Of a DNA stretch of 64,000 nt, positions 56,742-64,000 are shown piece after piece (within the stretch, counting starts at the first letter, position 1; the number at the start of each line of letters is the position of its first letter). Origin of the DNA: Cordia subcordata (lineage: Eukaryota > Streptophyta > Magnoliopsida > Boraginales > Cordiaceae). A program made the translations under genes and the position numbers. The notes beneath the pieces are model-generated. The model did not search any database and was not told where the DNA came from. It saw only the letters and a list, made by a program, of their open reading frames with translations. Location of the stretch: NCBI GenBank assembly GCA_028554755.1, contig JAPTOF010000038.1, positions 124,001 to 188,000 on the forward strand, read 5' to 3'.

Positions 56742-57313
56742 AAAAGGCAATCACTTTGAGGGGTATAACATCATTTGGCATACAAGGCATAACCCAAGAC
56801 ATAGCTTCATCATTTGTCTTGCTTACCTCGACTGACTTAGCACAAAATTTAGAATTTTACACTAAGGGCTCAACATTAATCAATCTTGCATCTTTTGTCA
56901 TATGGGTTGTGAAACAAGAGAGCATCTTTTTAATCCCAGAAAACCTAATTTGTTGGAAAGACATCATTGATTACATCACGCCTTTTGCATTTGCGAAGCA
57001 CTTAAAGGCCACCATTATTAAGCATCTTTTTGGAGTAGCCGTATACCACATTTAGATTGAAAGGAACCAACGCATTTTCAAGCATCAAGCGAAAATCGAG
57101 GAGTCTATCTTTAATGCTGTTTTCAACTATGTTAGAGTTAAACTCTTTAATTGTAGAAAATTGGTTTCCTCTATTTTGAACAAATCTTTATGTAAATCGT
57201 GGAGTTTAGAAGATAATATTGTATAAGTTTCTCTTGTATACTCTCCAATTTTTGTACATACTCTTTGACTTTGCGAAATACATACATACTTACTTGCCCC
57301 ACAAAAAAAAAAT

Positions 57314-58150
57314 GTTGCATTTTGTGTAGAAAAAATCTCACTTTGACCAACAAGAGAATCCACTTTTTCAGCAAGGTGCAAAGGTCCAGAGGAAACATCG
57401 CAATGACCAGCAAGTATTGACTCCAAGTTTTCACCTTCTTTTTCATCCTCGGCTAATGAGTTCTTTGGAAAATTCGACCAAAAATTTTGCTTAACTTGTA
57501 ATGGAAAATCATGAGATGGTGCTGCGTCATGTTCCCTAAACCAAAGGGAATAGATTAAGTAGTGATTTGCATAGGAGTAGCATGAATTTGCGAAGCACAA
57601 TGAAGCTCAGCAGCCATGGATGAGGTTTCAAGCTTATCATTTTCTCCAAAATGATCAAGGGCAAGTTCATGGGAGTTTGAGCTAGAGGAATTATGAGTAG
57701 AAGAAAAAGGTGAGCTTTTTCTTATCAAACTTTGCACGAGCTCACGTTTGACTTTATCATAATTGTCCTTAAAAAGCTTCATGGACCCAGACACGAGGAA
57801 GGAGGAGAAGAAGACGAACCAAAATCTTCTTTATGAGCTTCAAAAGGTAGATCATGCTCTTTATTTTCCACGGAGACAGATTTGTCGATCATATTACAAG
57901 CATTTTTAAGCTCTAAGTATGACTCCATGAAGTATTCTTCCTCATCTTCATAGTATCTTGAAGCTAACCTTTTTGTGGGGGTCTTGAAGCTAACCTTACA
58001 CTTTTCCTAGCTTTTGTAGTACGAGATCTCTTCTTTTTACCCATGAATAAAGATGAAGATGGAAATTAATGGTGGCAATAATGATGGATAATGGTGGTAG
58101 GTGGTAGACAAGCTAGTGAGAAGTGAGAGCATTTAGTTTCTAGATAGAGA
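57314..58150 (-). pseudogene. LINE-T ORF1, N-terminal piece, with 5' leader
   Basis: The 5' leader ends near 58150 (TTTCTCTATCTAGAAACTAAATGC). MGKKKRSRTTKARKSVRLA starts at 58044. Frame changes near 57990 and 57790 follow. The region is serine/acid-rich with no recognised domain. The right TSD of LINE-U is at 57314-57325, and the frame continues at 43962. Confidence 0.72.
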
Positions 58151-58522
58151 AACTAATTTCTTCTTGCTCCTCCTAACTTTGCTCTTGATAATGAAGCTTC
58201 GGATATCATTATTTGGAATGTTGCACATTTTGGCACTTTCTCCTTCAAGCATGCATGGGATAGGATCCAAAAAAGAGGCAACCACTTTGATGCCACAATA
58301 TTATTTGGTTCAAGGGGCATAATCCAATGTATGGATTCATTAAATGGCTTGCTTTTCATGGTCGCCTTAACACAAGGTATAGATTGCATACTTAGGGCTA
58401 CAACATCAATTCCTCCTATATCTTTTATGAAACTTGAGAGCACTTATTCATTGAATGCAACTTTAATAAAAGGATATGGGGAGGAGGACGTGGCATCGCA
58501 CTTGTGTTTGACCATCTTATTC
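58151..58522 (+). mobile_element. LINE-V, ORF2 zf-RVT fragment
   Basis: Plus strand: FGTFSFKHAWDRIQKRGNHF, then NIIWFKGHNPMYGFIKWLAFHGRLNTR in shifted frames. It corresponds to the C-terminal zinc domain of ORF2. Both ends are truncated: at LINE-T's 5' end and at the T-run of LINE-W. Confidence 0.65.
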
Positions 58523-58624
58523 TTTTTTTTGCGAATTAAGAAAGTTCAAGATTAATCGCAAAAATGGCACAAACCATCCAAGCTCTTCAAGTGAAGGATA
58601 CAACAATGCAAATCAAATCCATGC
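58523..58624 (-). mobile_element. LINE-W, ORF1-only-type 3' UTR fragment
   Basis: T-run 58523-58530, terminal motif CTTTCTTAATTCGC. It is followed by the word 'gcacaaaccatccaagctct', which parallels the ORF1-only 3' UTR near 28785. Cut by the copia fragment at about 58625. Confidence 0.55.
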
Positions 58625-58636
58625 TCTAAGAAGGCC

Positions 58637-59395
58637 TTGTTACCTTCTAGACATGGAGTTTATCTATCTCGGGATCAATGTCCTAAAACACCTGAGGAGA
58701 TAGAGAGCATGAAGCGAGTTCCTTATGCTTCAGCAGTTGGAAGTCTCATGTATGCCATGTTATGTACTAGACCAGATATCTGCTTTGCTGTTGGCATGGT
58801 TAGTAGATATCAGTCAAACCCTAGACTGGCACATTGGGTCGCGGTTAAGCACATATTCAAATTCCTGCAAGGAACAAAGGATTATGTGCTAGAATACCAT
58901 GTAGATGATCTAACACCATTAGCCTATACAGACTCGGATTTCCAGTCCGACAGAGATTCCAGAAAGTCTACTTCTGGATATGTTTTCACTCTGTCAGGAG
59001 GAGCTATTTCATGGAGAAGTGAGAAGCAAAATTGTATTGCTGACTCTACCATGGAGGCCGAGTATGTAGCAGCATCTGAGGCTGCGAAAGAGGCAGTATG
59101 GCTAAGAAAGTTCCTGTTAGACCTAGAGATTGTACCGGCAGCTCACAGACCAATAACGTTGTATTGCGACAACAACGGTGCTGTTTCACAGTGTAAAGAG
59201 CCCAGGAATCACAAAAAGGGTAAACACATTGAACGGAAATATCATTTGATTCGTGAGTTTATCCAAAGAGGAGATGTAGTAGTTGATAAGATAGCTTCAG
59301 CAGAAAACCCGCACCCATTTACTAAGACTCTTTCGGAGAAAGTGTTTGCCACACATTTAGAGTCTTTGGGTATTAGGCTTTGCAGTAATCTTTAG
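58637..59395 (+). pseudogene. copia pol C-terminus: RT end and RNase H
   Basis: An intact 252-codon frame, but only a fragment of pol, so the displayed ATG is not a true start. Residues about 30-60 (YASAVGSLMYAMLCTRPDI) are the end of RT. RNase H follows: AYTDSDFQSD with catalytic Asp near residue 98, STMEAEYVAASEA with Glu near 141, LYCDNNGAV with Asp near 178, and the terminal KHIERKYHLIREFIQRGDV. A short gap in the ASAENPHPFTK stretch relative to the usual family pattern is likely a small deletion. RNase H would remove RNA from RNA-DNA hybrids during element replication. Confidence 0.88.
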
Positions 59396-59398
59396 TGC

Positions 59399-59409
59399 AA
59401 GTGGGAGAT
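59399..59409 (+). other. polypurine tract of the copia element
   Basis: Purine-rich AGTGGGAGAT just before the LTR start TGTTAGG. In LTR elements it primes plus-strand DNA synthesis. Confidence 0.6.
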
Positions 59410-61305
59410 TGTTAGGATTAGTATGCCCTAAAGCTCACTTGTACATGACATTTTGGATATGAAACAATGTATAATCATATTTTTGTTAAATGGCATTATG
59501 AGTTTCTTACATATAATCTCTGTTATGTTTTATCGATGCATGTATGAAGGTCCTTTGACTTGCACTAATGACTTGGGTGCGCAGTGAGGCTGGACGCACA
59601 GTAGGTTCAAGTCTAGATTTAGTCACGTCATAAATTGAATCCATAACCAAATAGTAGTGTTGGGCACTCTACTTTGATAAGGTTATATTGAGTAAGTCTT
59701 CTCTTTGAGGGTGATCTACCTAGGTCATTGGAGGACTTTCTGGATTTGTCTCAATAGTACGTGTGTCACGTATTGGATAGGACCATTGTGAGTATGTTTT
59801 CTAATGACGTACTATCAAAGAAAGAAAACAAGACACTCACTGCTACTAAATGATCATTGCTCTTAATCTTGAGTATATGTGGATGAACTAATGAAGTTAG
59901 GGTTTAGTACTTTGATTCACTGTGGGTGAGATCTTATTTTATTAGGATCAACAGCCTTGTGCATTGAGTGCTAAGTTCTAATTAATTAGAACATGCATAT
60001 GCAAAATGGAATCTATGTGCCCCCTTTGGGATTGTCCAAATTTATCATCCGAATCTAGATCTAGTGATACCACCTTTATAGGTGTGTCGGTCATATGGCT
60101 TGAGGGTCGCTCCCGAGATCAAGAGATTCCATGACCAAGGATGGTTGGCAATAGGATAAGAAACCCAACGGAAAAAGATACAGCTATGGAGGTTATAGTA
60201 CCCCGGCCAACGGACCGATCTTCGCTTTGGGTATACATAGATAGGCATTATGGTCTGTTATTTAGTAGGTAAAAGACAAAGTTCACTTTCTTTTGTTATA
60301 AGCTTTTGGTTAATGAAAATTATTCTTGTAGTGCAACTTTGATCTTATGGTGGATTAGATCGAAGTTAAAAATAATTATTATGTCGCCTAGATCGGGCAA
60401 GGATATTTTTAATTATTTTTGGAAGCCAATGATAATTGTGTCTTCTTGGTCCCTTCCTAGTTGAAATGACTTTGAAAGAGTAATCTTGAAAGAGCAAATT
60501 CCATATTGTGGTAGTAGCCTTATTGGGCCAAAGCTTGAAATTGGGTTTGGGCTTTCTTTAGAGTCCAAGATAACCTAATTGGGCTAGGATGGTTTCCTTT
60601 TGGGCTTGGGCCTCCACATGGATTATGGACTATGTGTTGGACTTGGATAATGGGCTTGGCCTAAGTCTTCCAAGACAAGTGGACAACTTGCAAAATACTA
60701 CAAAAACAAGTGGACAACTTGCACAAGTCTTCCAAGACAAGATTGACAAGTTTCAAAAAGGAAATACTACATGGAAATTTTCTCCCACATTGAAAGTTTA
60801 GCAACTTTAGATGCCAAGGTTCTCTCTATAAATAGACAAGACCATACACCTTTTATGCATTCCGCTTTGTAGTTGATTTCTTCCTTTTTGGCAAGAAAAT
60901 ACTACAACACATAGTACACACTTATTGTGTGATTTTTGCTCTAGTTTTTCAAGAGCATATTACTTTGCTTCTTCCCACACAAGAGGCTATTCTCTCAAGA
61001 TAAGTCTCTTTAATCATAGGGAAGAAGACTAGGGAGTTGCTTATTGTGACACTCTTATAGCAAATTTTGGTGGCCTTGTTCGTGAACGGGAACAAAGCTT
61101 GTAACCGATTTTAGCTTCATCAAAGGCCCCACGCTGCAAGAGGTTAGCTTTATATATTTTTGCAAGCATTAGTTATATTCTATATGTTCTTGAGCATGTT
61201 CTTGTGTGTGCAATGTGGTTATTTTATTTTCCTAGCATGTTTTCTTAGTTATAATTTAGAAAATATGGACTAGGATACCCCACACTTAATAATATCGATC
61301 CTACA
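59410..61305 (+). mobile_element. copia 3' LTR (1,896 bp)
   Basis: Starts TGTTAGGAT and ends ATCCTACA (near-perfect inverted repeat). U3 is about 1.4 kb and contains the repeat block at 60663-60741 and TATAAATA at 60827-60834. This is the reference copy for the LTRs at 30270 (plus) and 41717 (minus). A 67-codon minus-strand frame at 60045-60248 recurs in the other copies but is simply conserved LTR sequence. Confidence 0.88.
60827..60834 (+). promoter_or_regulatory. TATA box of copia 3' LTR
   Basis: TATAAATA, same context as in the other LTR copies; transcription would start about 30 bases downstream. Confidence 0.7.
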
Positions 61306-62791
61306 ATCCATCCATGCAAAATCCACTTCTTATTAAAAATTTAGAGGAGTTCCTCCTTTGAATCCTTTTTCGGCTGAACATTCCATGACCCCACGTGCCT
61401 TGGAATATCCAAATGACATGGCAGCCACGTCAATTAATGATGCCATGTCACATTTGAACAATTTTCAGCCAAATAACGTCTAGAAAGCTCATTCTCAAGG
61501 CTTTTCTCTTGGCCTTGATGGCTTTGCTCCTAAGGGAAGAGACATTTCTTTTAGAAATCAAGCTGGCCGAACCAACTATGGAGGTTACAATTCAACTAGA
61601 TATAATGCTCCTCAAAGCTTTAGTGGGGGTCATTTTCAACCCCAAGGAAGAAAGGAGTTGCTGCTAAATGCTTGGAGAAGGCCACTTAGACAAAGGTATG
61701 TTCCAACACTCAATGATCCCACTCCAAATTGGAATTTCACATTTGCAAAACATTGTATTAATGATAAGCAACTTGAGAGACATAAAGTGTTTTATATTGA
61801 TGGTAAAAGACATGTTGAAGACCATCCATTGGACTTTTATGATGAATGTAAAGAATATTGAAAACATTGTCTTGTTGGACAATTCCTTGGAGCACCACCA
61901 CATTTCTTTGTTATAAGGGACATGGTTGATTTTGCTAGGCGACAATATGGTAATGTGGAAATCAAAACCAAAAGTCAAGGGTTATTTATCTTCAAATTTG
62001 AAAATGAAGACTCTTGTCAAAAAGTTCTTGAGCAATTGTGGCATGTTCATCATAGGCCACTACTTCTTAAGAAATGGGAGCCCAATCTACAATTTGTCAA
62101 TCTTAAATGTGATTGAATTCCCATTTGGGTTAAATTAAGGGATGTTCCCCTTAGTCTTTGGTCTAAAAGAGGACTTGGATATGTGGCTCCATTCATTGGA
62201 ACTCCATTGCAAATGGATTCACTCACCGAGTCAAGAAACAATCTTGAGTTTGCAAGAGTTTGTGTGGAGGCGAATTTGTAGGAAGATTTACCGCAGGTTA
62301 TTTATCCAAAGCTTAGAGATGGGTCACAAGCCAAGGTTGAAGTTGATTATGCATAGAGGCCCTCAAAATGCTCAAAATGTAGATTGGTTGGCCACTTTGA
62401 TGATGCTTGTCCATTGAATCAAACCTCCTATGAGGATATCACTAAAGTTGACGCTTCAAAGCCAAAAGTGAAAGAAGATTGGATTAAAGTTGGGAAGAAA
62501 CAATACATAAGGGGTCCATCTACAAATGATTCCAAGACAAGTGCACCAAGCTCTCCAATAAAGCCATTGGAAACTAGTCATCAAGCTCAAAGAGGCTCTC
62601 AGCCACATTCTCAAAGGAGATCCTCCTTTTTCATTAAAGTCCCAAGCCCGATTATGCAAACAAGCAACCATTTTGAGGCTCTTGAAGAAGAAATCCGAGA
62701 AGATAATGAAGCTATTCCCCAACATGGATCGGATGACCCAATCATTATTGTGGGGGAAATGTTCAAAGATAGATCTTCATTAAAACCTTAA
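61306..62791 (+). pseudogene. LINE-X ORF1 (DUF4283-like and CCHC)
   Basis: Reads in one frame with only point stops: FPPLNPFSAEHSM at the start, NAWRRPLRQRY, then a TGA at 61859-61861 just before KHCLVGQFLGAPP. MVDFARRQYGNVEIKTKSQG, LWHVHHRPLLLKKWEPN and GLGYVAPFIGTPLQMDS complete the DUF4283-like domain. The knuckle CSKCRLVGHFDDAC is complete. The open tail 62384-62791 is Ser/Pro-rich and ends HFEALEEEIREDNEA...SSLKP. Stops also at about 62114, 62278 and 62354. The frame is otherwise unshifted, suggesting a young copy. Confidence 0.83.
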
Positions 62792-62991
62792 ATTCCTTGC
62801 TCTTTTGGCTTAATGTTTTGTGGAATTTAAAGGCATGTGTTTCTTTGTTTTGTCTCTTTTGTTCTTCATTTTATCAGCCCCTCTTTTCCTTGTTGTATTG
62901 GATCTATGTCTAGTGGATAGAGGGGTTTCCACATGGATTGTACTTTTGCGAATTTCAATAAAAACTTACTTACCTCGCAAAAAAAAAAAAA
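61306..62991 (+). mobile_element. LINE-X, ORF1-only LINE (5' part missing)
   Basis: ORF1 is followed directly by a 3' UTR of about 200 bp, the terminal ACTTACTTACCTCGC and poly(A) (62979-62991). The 3' UTR shares the words 'ggatctatgtctagtgga' and GAGGGG with LINE-E. The 5' end is lost at the copia LTR border. No ORF2. Confidence 0.82.
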
Positions 62992-64000
62992 CAAAGAGAT
63001 GCATCACAAAATCAAACAATGAAAGAAAGAAAAGAAAGCAAAGACAGAAAAGATCAAGATGGCGCAAACGGAGTGTTACTTTTACTCGAGGGTGCTAACA
63101 CCCTCGGGCTAACAATGTTAACACCTCTAGCAACATCCCTAGCCTCATGCTCATTATCATTGTGGCCTCCATCTGAATTCCTTTCATTCTTTCCAATAGG
63201 AGTACTCACTCGAACTTCATTTGTTTCAAGCTCATTTTCTTGGAGTGTAGGAAACCGATTGCTAACCAATGGGGCTTTTTGTGATGTGGCCAAAATCTTA
63301 TCGTCATTTTCCTTAACTTGAGAAATATTTGGAGGTAACACTACACTTGAGAAAGGCTTGGGATCCACATTGTGGGTTTTTCTCCACACTTTCTTAGTCT
63401 TAATGCTTTTCCAATCACCATCTTTCTTCTTATCCATATGTGAAACAAACTTAGGGGTGTTGTGATTGATTACAAGAGGGCATATAGAGATGGAATGTCC
63501 AACGATTTTACAAGAAGAGCAAACTAGAGGCTTCCAAGCATACTCAACATCGATCTTTGCCCATTCCCCATTCCTCAATTTCACAAAAGTGTAATTTGAC
63601 AATTCCTTGGAAAGGTCCATTTCAACACAAGCTTGGGCAAATCCCACAAATGTTCTAGATTCTGCTAGCCTATTCATTTGCAAAGGGAATCCCAAAGTAC
63701 TTGCAATATAACTCAATCCTCTCTGTGTGATGAGAGAACATGGGACATTCCTAAGCTTAATCCAAAGTGGAACTCAATCCAACCAAAGTGAAACAATTGT
63801 GCATTTGGATCCCACCTTCTAAGTAAGAGTGGACGATGGTTTACATGCCATAATTGTTCCAAAACAAGACAACATGCAATCCCATTTTCAAATTTGAAAA
63901 CAAAGAACCCATTTTTCGCTGATTTTACTTCCACTTTTCCAAAGCTTTTCCAATGTGTATCAACCATGCGTCGTATAAGAAAGAAAGGTGGAGGTTTTTC
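62992..64000 (-). mobile_element. LINE-Y, ORF1 LINE running off the window
   Basis: Minus-strand ORF1 with a short 3' stretch (62992-63053) before the LINE-X tail. LINE-X seems to have inserted into its 3' UTR. The 5' part lies beyond base 64000, and whether ORF2 follows cannot be seen. Confidence 0.65.
63054..64000 (-). pseudogene. LINE-Y ORF1 (DUF4283-like and CCHC), partial
   Basis: The open frame 63716-63054 (220 codons) contains SYIASTLGFPLQMNRLAES, the knuckle CSSCKIVGHSISIC with all four ligands, KKVWRKTHNVDPKPFSSV and a charged tail. Upstream (63967-63713) comes PPFFLIRRMVDTHWKSFGKVE and LWHVNHRPLLLRRWDPN, separated by a frameshift near 63770. It belongs to a different ORF1 subgroup from LINE-H and is shared with LINE-S and the 28739-29227 segment. 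Confidence 0.78.

Larger units (their letters stand above)
46282..57240 (+). pseudogene. LINE-U ORF2 (EN, RT, zf-RVT) in five pieces
   Basis: Endonuclease in 46282 to about 47000: FCFWKIRGLN, GDFNEVLHCGDKSS; the Ser-Asp-His motif reads ISNHCP (Asp to Asn). The linker is open to 47783, where insert A enters at VNSTII. RT resumes at 48976 (FRSISYCNTIYKYIS, GIRQGDPVSPYLF) up to insert B. After B the catalytic box is FVDN (53170-53181), with the second Asp lost. Post-RT 54314-54945 (KADYFPLLKKINARLDSW, WSN-type region), then after insert D the zf-RVT end (YNIIWHTRHNPRHSFI). Dead, but nearly complete in extent. Confidence 0.84.
43975..57313 (+). mobile_element. LINE-U, full-length two-ORF LINE with four nested LINEs
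   Basis: Plus-strand element complete from leader to poly(A) (tail at 57303-57312 after ACTTACTTGCCCCAC) inside a 12-bp TSD in LINE-T ORF1. It spans 13.3 kb, but removing inserts A (47784-48962), B (49508-53139), C (53404-54313) and D (54946-56741) leaves about 5.8 kb, the same as LINE-D. Its ORF2 pieces rejoin across each insert. The bases around insert D show a loss of about 100 bases of target. Confidence 0.88.
58625..61305 (+). mobile_element. Ty1/copia element, 3' part only
   Basis: End of the polyprotein (last part of RT and RNase H), a polypurine tract and the full 3' LTR. The 5' LTR, gag, protease, integrase and most of RT are absent. The left border is at about 58625, where SKKALLPSRHGV begins. 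The TG...CA ends of the LTR and the 5'-truncation inside pol point to a deletion after insertion. Confidence 0.88.

Noticed and set aside
60045..60248. 67-codon frame conserved in three places (also 30757 and 42620)
   Set aside because: It recurs only because the LTR recurs. It is antisense in U3, without domain or codon signal; a gene is unlikely.

Overview
The window looks like nuclear heterochromatin of a flowering plant. It is AT-rich and built almost entirely from retrotransposons inserted into one another. I find no host gene, tRNA, rRNA, CRISPR array or bacterial-type operon. The plant call rests on L1-clade LINEs with the plant-type layout: ORF1 carries a DUF4283-like RNA-binding domain and a CCHC knuckle, and ORF2 carries an endonuclease (EN), a reverse transcriptase (RT) and a C-terminal zf-RVT zinc domain. 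A plant-type Ty1/copia RNase H is also present. Element letters (LINE-A to LINE-Y) are local names. All LINE coding copies are decayed, so they are annotated as pseudogenes.

Layout. 0.3-4.8 kb: minus-strand LINE-A (ORF2 remnant) and LINE-B (ORF1-only). 4.8-18.9 kb: plus-strand LINE-C, broken by a complete minus-strand LINE-D (17-bp target-site duplication, TSD), which itself holds a complete plus-strand ORF1-only LINE-E (17-bp TSD). LINE-C is broken further by a 2.0-kb solo LTR and a 168-bp LINE stub. 19.2-24.7 kb: LINE-H, the best-preserved two-ORF LINE. 24.7-28.7 kb: a diverged LTR and a pile of LINE 3' ends. 28.7-38.5 kb: a composite minus-strand insertion in a 16-bp TSD, made of a full two-ORF LINE (LINE-P) plus the tail of an ORF1-only LINE, interrupted by a copia LTR and a second 2.1-kb solo LTR. 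38.5-44.0 kb: LINE-Q, S, R, T and another copia LTR. 44.0-57.3 kb: LINE-U, a full-length LINE in a 12-bp TSD, with four later LINE insertions. 57.3-64 kb: the rest of LINE-T, fragments, the 3' end of a copia element with its LTR, and two ORF1-only LINEs.

How the parts work together. Two kinds of LINE coexist. Two-ORF elements (about 5.4-5.9 kb after removing inserts) could once encode the whole machinery. ORF1-only elements (about 2.6 kb when complete) lack EN and RT, yet they carry poly(A) tails, TSDs and the same 3'-terminal motif before the tail. This suggests they were copied in trans by the two-ORF elements, much like mammalian HAL1. In every two-ORF copy where the junction survives, the ORF1 stop and ORF2 start share four bases (ATGA; one copy has decayed to ATAA). 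This suggests stop-restart translation of ORF2. These two observations, and the apparently chimeric 9.8-kb insertion, are the most interesting content. All boundaries were read by eye; percent identities and ages were not computed.
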